From assembly GCA_017347465.1 (NCBI GenBank), contig AP021858.1, forward strand, positions 2,374,472-2,438,471: a stretch of DNA of 64,000 nucleotides, read 5' to 3'. This DNA comes from Candidatus Nitrosymbiomonas proteolyticus. GTDB taxonomy: Bacteria; Armatimonadota; Fimbriimonadia; Fimbriimonadales; Fimbriimonadaceae. Below the pieces are notes generated by a model that was not told the DNA's origin, made no database searches, and saw only the letters and a program-made list of their open reading frames with translations. How positions within the stretch are numbered: the stretch's first letter is position 1; each line of letters opens with the position of its first letter. Positions 9,484-18,037 of the stretch are shown piece after piece. The position numbers and the translations under genes were made by a program.

Positions 9484-10109
9484 AGGACTTCCCCTTCCGA
9501 TCGCTCTTTACATTCTATGAGAAATTCGCGCCGGATGTTGCCAAATGTTCCGCAGTTTTGCGGGCAACTTCGGCAGGGCCATGCAATGAGGCCAACTCGA
9601 CCCGCAAGGGACTCGTACGGGAAACCGCGCGGGTCAGTCTTGCGTTTCGGGGACACGGCGAAGTGGGTCGTGAGGTACCGGAGCGCTTTGTGTTTTTCCT
9701 TGAGGAGCCGCAACAAGGGCTCAATCGCCTCTTTCTGCTCCGGGGTGTATGGATCGACTCCGTCGTTGCGGTTGACGAACGCGATTCCGATGCTGTAGGC
9801 GTTCACGCTTGTTTTGGCGAGAAAGCGGGCCTGCGCGTCCTGGCGCGGATCGACTCTCCTTGACTTCTCCTTGGGGCCATAGGAGTTGCCTGCGTGGAAC
9901 GCCTTGCGCGATGTCGGAGCGGCTTCCACGATCGTGCCGTCTTTGTCGATCAGAAAGTGGTAGCTCAGGCCTCCGCTGCGTAGCGTAGCGATCGCGCCGG
10001 AAAGAGACGACCCCGCTGTCGCGTGGAGGACCACGAGGTCAACCCGTGTTCTTAGGGGCCGCGATCCCGACTTCAGGCTCTCTTCGAGCTTCACGATTCT
10101 TGGGTTCAT
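9459..10109 (-). CDS. N-acetylmuramoyl-L-alanine amidase (Amidase_2 type)
   Basis: A 216-residue zinc amidase expected to cut the bond between muramic acid and the peptide stem. The ATG at 10109 is chosen because of the strong GGAGGTG site eight bases upstream; a longer open frame to 10460 only overlaps the pseudouridine synthase gene. Visible motifs are VVLHATAG (first zinc His), YHFLIDKDG, the conserved AFHAGNS, SIGIAFVN and a late THFAVSPKRKTDPRGFP, which holds the third zinc ligand and the catalytic Lys. No signal peptide is evident. The last 40 residues contain three Cys, look unlike the family, and overlap iorA by 25 bases. Confidence 0.85.
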   Translation of the reverse strand: MNPRIVKLEESLKSGSRPLRTRVDLVVLHATAGSSLSGAIATLRSGGLSYHFLIDKDGTIVEAAPTSRKAFHAGNSYGPKEKSRRVDPRQDAQARFLAKTSVNAYSIGIAFVNRNDGVDPYTPEQKEAIEPLLRLLKEKHKALRYLTTHFAVSPKRKTDPRGFPYESLAGRVGLIAWPCRSCPQNCGTFGNIRREFLIECKERSEGEVLWPNSNST

Positions 10110-10156
10110 TCGAATACACCTCCAAGAATCCGCTCGAAATGCGGGGGCACGGCAAC

Positions 10157-10942
10157 CTACTTGCGCCGCCTCGACTTCGGAGGGGGCGCGGCCTCGGCTA
10201 GCCCAACCGATTCGAGGAGCGCTTCGACCTCTTGGTGCCCGAGCTTGCGGCAAGCCCCCTTGGGCAACCGCCCCAAACGGATCGGCCCAATGGACAGGCG
10301 TCGCAACTCGACCACGAGCGCGCCGACCGCCGCGCACATCGACCGCACTTGACGCTTTCGGCCCTCGTGGATCTCCAGCAGGAACCGAGTTCTCGCGCCG
10401 TCGCCCAGAGTTTCGATGCGCGAAACCTTGGCAGGCGAGGTCCTCCCGCCCTCGATCCACACGCCCTTTTCGAGCCTCACGATCGTAGCGTCCGCTACCT
10501 TCCCCCGGACGACGACTTCGTACACCTTTGCGAGTTCGTATCGCGGATGCAAGAGGCGATTCGCCAACTCACCATCGTTGGTAAATAGCAGCAGCCCTTC
10601 CGTGTCTTTGTCCAGTCGGCCGACGGGCTTCAGGCCCACGAATCCTTGCGGGGCCAGGTCCATGACCGTCCGTCGGCCGTGCGTATCCGACATCGTGGAG
10701 ACGTACCCCTTGGGTTTGTTCAGCGCCAGCACGACCCGGTTTCGAGGCATCGAAAGGCGCGCGCCGTCGAACTCCACAACGTCATCTGGCCCCACCCGGG
10801 TCGAAGGTTCGGTGACTCGGTTGCCGTTGACGGAGACTCGCCCTTCCCGAATCGCCTCACTTGCCTTGCGCCTGCTGCAGACCCCGCTCGAAGCGATCCT
10901 CCGACTGAGCCACTCCACGGGTTTAGCGCCCTCGGAATCCAC
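10157..10942 (-). CDS. rluB: 23S rRNA pseudouridine synthase, RluB/RsuA family
   Basis: A 261-residue RNA-modifying enzyme. Residues 9-55 form an S4 RNA-binding domain (IASSGVCSRRKASEAI ... RVSVNGNRV). The catalytic domain has LNKPKGYVS (about 73-81), GRLDKDTEGLLLFTNDG (about 102-118), in which the first Asp is the nucleophile, and a C-terminal EGRKRQVR motif. The GTG start at 10942 overlaps the last 20 bases of dacA. The basic tail (PPPKSRRRK) is common in this family. The scpA-scpB-rluB neighbourhood is widely conserved and supports RluB rather than RsuA. Confidence 0.93.
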   Translation of the reverse strand: MDSEGAKPVEWLSRRIASSGVCSRRKASEAIREGRVSVNGNRVTEPSTRVGPDDVVEFDGARLSMPRNRVVLALNKPKGYVSTMSDTHGRRTVMDLAPQGFVGLKPVGRLDKDTEGLLLFTNDGELANRLLHPRYELAKVYEVVVRGKVADATIVRLEKGVWIEGGRTSPAKVSRIETLGDGARTRFLLEIHEGRKRQVRSMCAAVGALVVELRRLSIGPIRLGRLPKGACRKLGHQEVEALLESVGLAEAAPPPKSRRRK

Positions 10943-12119
10943 GGCTCAGCTTGCGAGCGCGGTTCTTTACGTAAAGGGTGCCCAGCCCCAGCCCCCCGGC
11001 AATCAACGCGAATCCGATGGTTTCGACCGATTGCCCGGCAATTCGAAATTGTTGCCTCACCTCGTGCGCCGCAATCAAAGGCAGTTCCTCGCTCCACCCC
11101 GAGCCGTTGGTGACCCTAACCGTGCCCACAGCTTGATCCTTGCCAATCGGCGCCTTAATGGCTTGCGGCACAGTGGACGCAACTAGTTCGGTAAGGGAGG
11201 CGCCTTTCGGCACGGGGGCCTTCACGGATTCCGGATACAGCAATTCGATCTGCTCTTCGACGCCTCCTTGGACCCTTACGCTTGCCGCGGCATCCCCCTT
11301 CTTCACCACCTCCCGAAGTTCGAAGTTGGCGAAGGCCCATTCGATCATGGCTTGGTGATCGCCATACCAATCCTCACTCCCCAGCACCACGGTCAGAAAC
11401 TGGAGTCCCTCGTGTGTCGCGCTGCCCACAAAGCACTGCCCAGCAGGCCGGGTGAACCCGGTCTTGATCCCCTCGGAAGGCGGATCGCTGCGCAGCGCCC
11501 GGTTCCTGCTGATCAGCACTGTGTCTTCTAGGTTCAGCGTCCGGCTAACTTCGTATTTCGTCGTCCCCGCCGCGACCCGAAACTCATCGCGTTTCCATGC
11601 CTCTCTTGCGATCCGGATGAGGTCGCGCGCGGTGGTGTAGTGGAGGTCGTCGTGAAGCCCATGAGGGTTGGTGAAGTGGGTGTTGGTACACCCCAGCGCC
11701 TTCGCCTTTTCGTTCATCAACTCGGCGAACTTCTCGACGGAACCGGAAACGTGCCGCGCGATCGTGTACGCCCCGTCGTTGGCGCTCCGCACGATCAAGG
11801 CGAAGAGCAGATCGTGAGCCGTCACGGCCTCAAAGGGCTTGAGGTGCAAGCTCGAACCGGTCACCGTCTCGACGTCTTTCGGTGCGAAAATCACCTCGGC
11901 CGGCCGGGTTCGCTCGAGCAGCAACAGGGCCGTCATGATCTTGGTCGTGCTTGCGGGAAACCTCTTAGCATCGGCGTCCTTTTCAAAGACCGAGATGCCC
12001 GTGCTCGCCTCGACGATGATCGCGCTCTTAGCGCCTAGTTCCAAGGACGGCAGATCGGCGGCAACGCCCATCGCGGAACCTGCGGCCAAGAGGAGGACGG
12101 TCGATCGGAAATGGGTCAT
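10923..12119 (-). CDS. dacA: D-alanyl-D-alanine carboxypeptidase (penicillin-binding protein 5 type, peptidase S11)
   Basis: A 398-residue enzyme that trims the terminal D-Ala from peptidoglycan stem peptides. An N-terminal signal peptide (about 1-20) is followed by the three hallmark motifs: STTK with nucleophile Ser57 and Lys60, SAN (about 112-114) and KTG (219-221). A C-terminal hydrophobic helix (about 365-385) and a basic tail would anchor it in the cytoplasmic membrane with the enzyme outside. It lies 16 bases after scpB. Confidence 0.94.
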   Translation of the reverse strand: MTHFRSTVLLLAAGSAMGVAADLPSLELGAKSAIIVEASTGISVFEKDADAKRFPASTTKIMTALLLLERTRPAEVIFAPKDVETVTGSSLHLKPFEAVTAHDLLFALIVRSANDGAYTIARHVSGSVEKFAELMNEKAKALGCTNTHFTNPHGLHDDLHYTTARDLIRIAREAWKRDEFRVAAGTTKYEVSRTLNLEDTVLISRNRALRSDPPSEGIKTGFTRPAGQCFVGSATHEGLQFLTVVLGSEDWYGDHQAMIEWAFANFELREVVKKGDAAASVRVQGGVEEQIELLYPESVKAPVPKGASLTELVASTVPQAIKAPIGKDQAVGTVRVTNGSGWSEELPLIAAHEVRQQFRIAGQSVETIGFALIAGGLGLGTLYVKNRARKLSRGFRGR

Positions 12120-12135
12120 GGCTGTCGAGACCGAC

Positions 12136-12702
12136 TTAGCTTACCAAATCGTCCATCGGGAGGCGGGCTTCGGCCCCCTCGCCCAAGACGACATCCAGCA
12201 GACTTCCTCCGCGCTCGACCGGGGGCAGCTCTTCTAACGAGTCGAGATGGAACTGGTGGAGGAACGCGGCGGTAGTGCCATAAAGGACGGGCCGCCCTGG
12301 CGCGGGCTTTCGCCCGACTTCATGGATCAGCCGTCGGTCGACGAGCGAACGGACGCTGTAATCGCTTTGGACTCCTCGGATTCGGTCGATCTCGCCGACG
12401 GTGATCGGCTGGCGGTAGGCGACGATCGCCAGAACCTCCAAGAGGCTGCGGCTGAGGCGGTTGCGCTGGGGCCGGAGGAAGTTGGCGATCAGGTCGGTGA
12501 ACTCGCGGCGCGTGCAAAGCTGGTACCCGCCGGCGATTCTCACCAGTTCGATCGGCCCTTCGCGGTTCAGGTTCCGCTGAAGCACATCGAGCGCTAGCTC
12601 GACCTGCCCTTCGGATGCGCCTAAGGACTGAGCCAGTTGCCGTAGGTCTACGGGCTCGGAGGCGACGAAGAGCAGGGCATGTACCGAGTCGACGATGTTC
12701 AT
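12136..12702 (-). CDS. scpB: Segregation and condensation protein B
   Basis: A 188-residue kleisin-associated protein built of two winged-helix domains, which works with ScpA and SMC to condense and segregate chromosomes. Family signatures are the opening VHALLFVASEPV, RIAGGYQLCTR and the highly conserved ALEVLAIVAYRQPIT-like stretch (SLLEVLAIVAYRQPITVGEIDRIRGV, cited in part), followed by GRPVLYGTT. Start and stop overlap the scpA end by ATGA (12699-12702), so the two proteins are translationally coupled. Confidence 0.96.
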   Translation of the reverse strand: MNIVDSVHALLFVASEPVDLRQLAQSLGASEGQVELALDVLQRNLNREGPIELVRIAGGYQLCTRREFTDLIANFLRPQRNRLSRSLLEVLAIVAYRQPITVGEIDRIRGVQSDYSVRSLVDRRLIHEVGRKPAPGRPVLYGTTAAFLHQFHLDSLEELPPVERGGSLLDVVLGEGAEARLPMDDLVS

Positions 12703-13472
12703 GGCGTCTCTTGCCTCAGCACGCGCACTCTTCGCAGGGCGAACTTCACGATTCCCTCATCCTCCCGCGCCACTGCTTGCCCCAATCGCATCAACTCGAG
12801 GAGCGCTAGGAACCACCACACAGCCTCTGGCCTTGTGAAGGGTTCCGGCACCAGTTGCGCCAGTGTCCGGGGGGTTTGGCTGAGGGATCGCAGCACGACG
12901 GCCATTTGCTCGGAAAGCCGGCGGCGAGGGCGGGCCGAGATCTCCAGGGGCTCGGGTGACGCTCGGCGCAGCAGGTCTTCGAGCGTCGCCGAAAGATGGT
13001 CGATCGTGATCCCTTCGAGTTCGAACGGGATTTCAGCGAGGCCCGCAGCTTCGATGTTCCGAAAGTGCTTCGCCTCCCGTTGCTCCTTGAGCGTCTTCAG
13101 GACTTCGATGGCGTCAGCATAGAGGTGCGCGGTGGCTTCCGGTAGCTCTGCGGGTTCCTCGGCCAATGGCTCCTGGTCCTCGTTGGGCAGGAGTCCCCAA
13201 GCCTTGCGTTCGAGCAGGTAGGCCAGCGCGGCAAGGCCCACCATTGCAGGCTCCAATTCGGCTTCGCTGAGTTCAAGCACGTACAGGCAATAGGCCTCGC
13301 AAATCGGGCCGAGCGGGACGCCTTGGATGTCGACTTTTCGTTCGCGGACGCTGGCGAAGAGCAATGCCAGCGACCCTTGGAACAGGGAGGTCTCGATGTC
13401 GAAGGGAGCAACGGGCAAGACGCCGGTAGGCGAGAGCGCCTCAGGAAGCCGGGATGCGCGCTTGGACCTCAT
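12699..13472 (-). CDS. scpA: Segregation and condensation protein A (kleisin)
   Basis: A 257-residue kleisin that bridges the heads of the SMC dimer. The N-terminal part shows the family pattern FDIETSLFQGSLALLFASVRERKVDIQGVPL (residues about 22-52, quoted for its DIQ element), then LAALAYLLERKAWGLLP (the SMC-neck binding helix). The middle is acidic and variable, and the C-terminus is a winged helix ending in REDEGIVKFALRRV. It heads the scpAB-dacA-rluB string; a gap of 71 bases separates it from the barrel-like gene. Confidence 0.94.
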   Translation of the reverse strand: MRSKRASRLPEALSPTGVLPVAPFDIETSLFQGSLALLFASVRERKVDIQGVPLGPICEAYCLYVLELSEAELEPAMVGLAALAYLLERKAWGLLPNEDQEPLAEEPAELPEATAHLYADAIEVLKTLKEQREAKHFRNIEAAGLAEIPFELEGITIDHLSATLEDLLRRASPEPLEISARPRRRLSEQMAVVLRSLSQTPRTLAQLVPEPFTRPEAVWWFLALLELMRLGQAVAREDEGIVKFALRRVRVLRQETP

Positions 13473-13543
13473 ACGGTGAGGCTACGTTACCCTAAGCCCA
13501 CCGGCCGAACTGCGGGCGCACCATGCCGGACGGGAGTCTGTGA

Positions 13544-14224
13544 CTACCAGCGGTAGCTGAAACCAAACCCGTAGCGAACGATCCCTGGTTCACCGGAGGG
13601 TCCCTGTACCGTCCAGTAGTTTGCATCCAACAAGAAATCCGGAGCGACCTGGAGCGAGAACCCAGCGAAGAGCGATGGCTTCGTCCCTTGATTCGAAGCG
13701 GAGTACGAATAGACCCCCGCGCCCACCGTCCAACTGGACTCGTAGCGCGAAATGGTTTCGGCTTTGGAATAGATACCGAAAACCGAGTAGTCCTTTTTCC
13801 CCGCATTTCGGGGGTCGGTGCCACCAAGAACGGCAGCCTGAAGGCTGACAGCGTCCCTCCGAGGCATAGCCCAAGTGTGACTCAGGTGCAATTGCCATGC
13901 GTTATCGAGTCCCTTGAAAACTATCCAACCTCCGAAGGAAAACGACCTATTGTCCGTAATGCCATGAGTTTGGTTGAACCAAAACAAGGAGCCTTCGGTG
14001 TCGAGGAAGTCACCCTGCTTGAATCGTACATAAGGCTGGACTCCGGCATCGATTCCCCAATAGTCCTTCTTGAAGGCAGTACTTTCAAACGTTGAGGGAG
14101 GTCTGCCTAACTGGGACCAAGCCGATGACGCACCACAAATCGCTAGCATCGCTACAAGTGAGCGAGACCATCGTGTGCGATCAAACTGGCCATGACGGAT
14201 GTGAGACTGCGAGTTCAGCTTCAT
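13544..14224 (-). CDS. Exported beta-barrel-like protein of unknown function
   Basis: A 226-residue protein with an N-terminal basic stretch and hydrophobic core (RSLVAMLAICGASSAWSQ) that looks like a signal peptide. The mature part alternates polar and aromatic residues in short beta strands and ends in FGFSYRW; a C-terminal aromatic residue is typical of outer-membrane beta-barrels. No enzyme motif is visible. It is nine bases after the 572-residue lipoprotein gene, so it probably belongs to the transcript starting at the promoter at 18001-18029. Barrel assignment is inference. Confidence 0.7.
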   Translation of the reverse strand: MKLNSQSHIRHGQFDRTRWSRSLVAMLAICGASSAWSQLGRPPSTFESTAFKKDYWGIDAGVQPYVRFKQGDFLDTEGSLFWFNQTHGITDNRSFSFGGWIVFKGLDNAWQLHLSHTWAMPRRDAVSLQAAVLGGTDPRNAGKKDYSVFGIYSKAETISRYESSWTVGAGVYSYSASNQGTKPSLFAGFSLQVAPDFLLDANYWTVQGPSGEPGIVRYGFGFSYRW

Positions 14225-14233
14225 GGTTTGAAC

Positions 14234-15952
14234 CTAATTGAGTGTCGTGCTGCGAACGCGGAAGTCGTAGCTCCCTCCGCTGACGTCCGCTCCGAAGACT
14301 TGGACCGACAGGCTGTCGTTCGCCGCGATCCGATAGGGGACGAATTGTGCTGGCAGGATCAGCTCGGCAACCCTGACGCCGGTCGACCGCCGAAACGCCG
14401 TCAGTGTATGAACGCTGTTGACGAACGACAAAGTGAAGAGGAAGTCGTCGGTCGCCGCGATGCCTGTGATTTCTCCTGAGACCGTCGGCTGTACGAGGAA
14501 CGAGACGGCTGCGAGCGGACTGGACCCAGAAAGATCGCCAGCAACCACGGAACTCGTGAATCCCGAAGTCGCCTGCCCTCCGAAATAGGCCATTCGATCG
14601 TTGGCGACGGCCATCCAGATCGTATTCGCTGTGTATCCGCTGAGGAGCGTGGACGCATCCCAAGTAGAGGACGTATTGAGGTTGGTGGTATTGAACTGGC
14701 GCACTTCGCCCGTCGGCTGGTGAACCCCGTAGAGTTCCTCCGTGCCCGACACCTCGATCAACGCGATCGGCCCCTCGAACGCGGCCGATGTCGCAACGGA
14801 AGTGAAGTTGCCGCTGGCCTCGTTGAACCTCTTGATAAGGGAAGCTGCGTTCACCACGCCACCTCCGCTAATGTCCTTGTCCTGATCGACCACATAGGCA
14901 TCCCCATCTCCCCGGAAAGCAAGCGAGAAAGCCGTCCGCAGGTCATCTGGTGTCGTGTCGGGCGTGGCCAACAGCCCCAGAGAGCGGTTCGTGTAGAGGA
15001 AATCAGGCGGCGGAGCGCCATTCACGTCGGCCCGTGCTGCCGCGACGTAAACGGTCGAGGAGCTATCGGGGTACATCGCTACGGCCCCAGAGAACCCGCC
15101 TCCCGCTGCCGTGATGAGGTCGAGCGCGCGGTTCACTGGCGAGCCTGACAGCGTCTGGGTTCCGAGCGATGCGCTTGGCGCGCCCAAGACTCCGAAGCTA
15201 TTTGAGGTGACGGTCAGCGTGGTGGTGGTTTCGAAGTGCTCGGTACTCTCGCGGTCCGGCTTGAGTGACACCTCGATATCGCCCCCGGCTGTCGGATCAA
15301 GCATGAGAGCCGTCGCCGTCAGACCCGTGGTGGTCGAGCCGACGAGGGCACCCGATTCCACGAACTGAATGTTCGGCGATAAGGAACGCCACCGCACGCT
15401 AGTGTCCCGAACCATCACGAGGCTGCCGCCGGAGTTGCGGGCGTTGAAGGTCAGAGTACGCGTGTCTCCTGCCGCTACCGCGACTCCTCCCCCGACGATC
15501 TCAACCGAATCGATCGTGCTGAGAAGCTCGATCTCGAAGTTCGTCGTGTTCCCGCTCGTGATATCGAAGTCGGCGACGACGCCTGCAACGGCGACCGGGT
15601 TGGCGCCCGCGTCGGCGGTCGAGAACGCTTCGGCCGTAGCTCGATAGCGCCCAACAGGAAGGTTGTTGAACGTCACGTTCTCCGTAGCGGGCGTACCCGG
15701 TGTGGGTCGGTTGACCTGGATCGTGTTATCGTAGACCGGCAAGCCGTTGCCCGTGTTGACGGCGACGGAAGTCACGGTCACGTCGATTCGGTCAGCACCG
15801 TCTGGGATGATCCGCCCCAGGTCAGGCCAGGTGATCGAAATCACCGCGCGCCCCTGGGCGCCGCTCCCGAGGTCCGAGAGACCGGCTCCTCCACACCCCC
15901 AGACCAGCGCGAGCACGGCGATCAGACCGAGTAGTTGGTTGATTCTCTTCAT
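14234..15952 (-). CDS. Surface lipoprotein with Ig-like and propeller-like regions
   Basis: A 572-residue lipoprotein. Residues 1-20 are a lipoprotein signal with lipobox LVWGC, followed by GGAGLSD. The next 130 residues resemble a carboxypeptidase-regulatory or Ig-like fold (NNLPVGRYRATAEAF), then a second Ig-like unit (VGGGVAVAAGDTRTLTF). The C-terminal 300 residues have repeated short strands with Ser/Thr/Gly that could be a beta-propeller. No catalytic motif is seen. It lies 36 bases downstream of another lipoprotein and upstream of a barrel-like protein, suggesting a surface assembly made together. Confidence 0.78.
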   Translation of the reverse strand: MKRINQLLGLIAVLALVWGCGGAGLSDLGSGAQGRAVISITWPDLGRIIPDGADRIDVTVTSVAVNTGNGLPVYDNTIQVNRPTPGTPATENVTFNNLPVGRYRATAEAFSTADAGANPVAVAGVVADFDITSGNTTNFEIELLSTIDSVEIVGGGVAVAAGDTRTLTFNARNSGGSLVMVRDTSVRWRSLSPNIQFVESGALVGSTTTGLTATALMLDPTAGGDIEVSLKPDRESTEHFETTTTLTVTSNSFGVLGAPSASLGTQTLSGSPVNRALDLITAAGGGFSGAVAMYPDSSSTVYVAAARADVNGAPPPDFLYTNRSLGLLATPDTTPDDLRTAFSLAFRGDGDAYVVDQDKDISGGGVVNAASLIKRFNEASGNFTSVATSAAFEGPIALIEVSGTEELYGVHQPTGEVRQFNTTNLNTSSTWDASTLLSGYTANTIWMAVANDRMAYFGGQATSGFTSSVVAGDLSGSSPLAAVSFLVQPTVSGEITGIAATDDFLFTLSFVNSVHTLTAFRRSTGVRVAELILPAQFVPYRIAANDSLSVQVFGADVSGGSYDFRVRSTTLN

Positions 15953-15988
15953 GGCATTTTGCTCCGTTCTTGCTCCGCTGGAACGCGG

Positions 15989-17935
15989 CTATTTGATGAC
16001 CCCTCCGCCTGTTCCTGTGCCGTTCGAGACTGTGATCGTCACCATCGCGAACTTCGTGGGGTCGGCGACGCTGCGAGCGATCAGTATCGCAGAGCCTTGC
16101 GAGCCGCCTGAGTCGTACCGGACCAGGTTGCCGATAACCGTGATGGCGCCGACGCCCGATTGCTTGGTCCAGGTCACGCTCGTGTCGCCGAAGCTCGCGG
16201 GGACCGCGGCTACGAACGACCGCCTGGAGTTCGTGGGCATCATGATGTTGAGTGCAGGCGTGTACTTCGAGGGATCGAGCTGGTCGATCTCCTCGGCCAC
16301 CGTTACACCGCCCGGAGCGACGATGTAGACCTGCGAGGTTCCGGTCTTGCCGGGGATCGCTGTGCTTGTGGCGGTAACGGTGAACGGCCCGCCAGGAGTC
16401 GTCGGAGCGGTAAACACACCGCCTCCCGTGATCGAACCCACTGCGCTCGACCACGTAACGGCGTCGGGCGGATCGGGGAGCGCACTGCTCGTAACCGTCG
16501 CCGTGAAGGTCAGCTCGCCGCCTATCACAACGGACGCCACGGTCGGCAGAACGTTCACAAAGACCTCGGAAACGGCGACGTTGAACGACCCCACGGTTCC
16601 GGGTAGCCCTGCCGGCGTTGCCTGGACGGTGTATTGTCCTGCCGTCGCGGGCGCGGTGTAAGTCTCGGTATTGGAGTTCGGGTTGTCAGTAACCGTTCCG
16701 TTCGCCGCGCCGCCCACGACCGACCAAGTCCAGTCGGTGGGCTGAGGAACGACCGGCGAACCGGCCCCATCGAGGAGCGTCGCGGTAAGTTGCAGGGTGC
16801 CGCCTGCGGAAATCAGCGAGACGCTACCCGCGGAAGTGATCTGTACGGTCGAATTCTTAACGATGAACCGCAGGGTCTTCGAGACCACAGGCAGGCCCGC
16901 GCCACCTGACGTTACGGTCGTGTCGAATGAGCCTTGCGTCGCGGGCGCGGTGTAGGTAACCGGCCCCGAGGACGGTGAGCCCGTGTAGGTGCCCTCGCCG
17001 GCATTGGCCACGTAAGTGAACGTCACGGTCTCGTTGCTTTCGCTGGTGTTTTCCTTCAGCAGGTCGCCGTTGGAATCCCGCAGCTCGGCCTGAACCTGAA
17101 CGGCCTCGCCTTGTTGCAGCGACACGCCCGCGTCGGCTCCGGCCGGTTGCGTGAACTGAATGGTGACGCCGATCAGCGTAACCCGGAAGGTCGAAGATAC
17201 AACGACTCCGGCGTTGGCCCCTGTTCCGGTGAACGTAGCGGTGATCGTGGCCGTGCGGGTTGCAGGGTTGAACACATTCGGAGCTACGTAGACTCCCGAG
17301 AACGGTGGGCTGATCCCGGGTTCCATCGAACCGTTCCCACCGGCTACCGTGAAGGACATCGAACCGTCGGCCAGTCCGAGATCCGTTCCCGCAGGATTCG
17401 CCGGGTCGAACCGCTTTACGGTCGCCTTCAGGAGGACTTTGCGAGTGATCGGCAACCCGTTGCTCAGATCGACTGGAAGGGCGTCGCTGTAGGGCCGGAA
17501 GCTGGCAAGGACTACGGCGATTTCGCTGACGATGATCTCGTATATGGAGACCACCGACGCATCCTCGGCCCAAGTCGCTTGGAACCGGAACTTGCCGAAT
17601 CGGTCGGTGGGCGCCGTCCAAGTGAAGTCGGTCTGCCCGCTCGAAACCGCGATCGACCCGATCTTGACTCCGAGAGGATCGAAAACCTCGATCCCCTTGG
17701 TGCTGTCGAGGTCAGTCTTATTCGTACCCGTAACGAGAATTCGAAACTTGAGTACTTGGCCAGGAAGAATCTGATCGCCCTGAATGGGTTGGTCCGTAGC
17801 CGGGTCGAGGCGGATGAAGGTAATCAGGATTTCCGGCCGGAATAGCCGACCCGAACTCCCCAACAGGCCACAACCCGTCAAGCCCGCCATGAGAGCGGCA
17901 AGCACCAGCGCAACAAGGATCTGCAGCGTACGCAC
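15989..17935 (-). CDS. Lipoprotein with repeated Ig-like domains
   Basis: A 648-residue lipoprotein. The GTG at 17935 is preferred over the ATG at 17959 because a GGGGGG run stands just before it and because it yields a compact signal (MRTLQILVALVLAALMAG) with lipobox LTGC. The body has about five Ig-like or BACON-type units marked by repeats such as GNGSMEPGISPPFSGVYVAP and TVTDNPNSNTETYTAPATAG. The last unit (about 16020-16225) contains VTWTKQSGVGAITVIGN and SVADPTKFAMVTITVS, nearly the same as a module in the WD40-caspase encoded just upstream. A strong promoter lies in front. Function unknown; adhesion or scaffolding is a guess. Confidence 0.82.
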   Translation of the reverse strand: MRTLQILVALVLAALMAGLTGCGLLGSSGRLFRPEILITFIRLDPATDQPIQGDQILPGQVLKFRILVTGTNKTDLDSTKGIEVFDPLGVKIGSIAVSSGQTDFTWTAPTDRFGKFRFQATWAEDASVVSIYEIIVSEIAVVLASFRPYSDALPVDLSNGLPITRKVLLKATVKRFDPANPAGTDLGLADGSMSFTVAGGNGSMEPGISPPFSGVYVAPNVFNPATRTATITATFTGTGANAGVVVSSTFRVTLIGVTIQFTQPAGADAGVSLQQGEAVQVQAELRDSNGDLLKENTSESNETVTFTYVANAGEGTYTGSPSSGPVTYTAPATQGSFDTTVTSGGAGLPVVSKTLRFIVKNSTVQITSAGSVSLISAGGTLQLTATLLDGAGSPVVPQPTDWTWSVVGGAANGTVTDNPNSNTETYTAPATAGQYTVQATPAGLPGTVGSFNVAVSEVFVNVLPTVASVVIGGELTFTATVTSSALPDPPDAVTWSSAVGSITGGGVFTAPTTPGGPFTVTATSTAIPGKTGTSQVYIVAPGGVTVAEEIDQLDPSKYTPALNIMMPTNSRRSFVAAVPASFGDTSVTWTKQSGVGAITVIGNLVRYDSGGSQGSAILIARSVADPTKFAMVTITVSNGTGTGGGVIK

Positions 17936-18000
17936 GATATCCCCCCGATAAGTCCTCATAAGGCGAGCCTATCCGGCCCACGTGAAGATCAACTGTCGCG

Positions 18001-18029
18001 ATTCTATCATTATTGCAAGGGCGTGTCAA
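18001..18029 (-). promoter_or_regulatory. Sigma-70-type promoter for the lipoprotein set
   Basis: The minus strand reads TTGACA (18029-18024), a 17-base spacer and TAGAAT (18006-18001), a near-consensus match. Transcription should start near 17994, about 60 bases before the chosen GTG of the Ig-like lipoprotein. The promoter lies just past the end of the WD40-caspase gene, marking the end of the long upstream string. Confidence 0.8.
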
Positions 18030-18037
18030 GTGTGTTT

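Noticed and set aside
10110-10460. N-terminal extension of the amidase
   Set aside because: The stretch is antisense-like Arg/Pro/Gly-rich sequence overlapping the pseudouridine synthase gene, while a strong GGAGGTG site supports the ATG at 10109.
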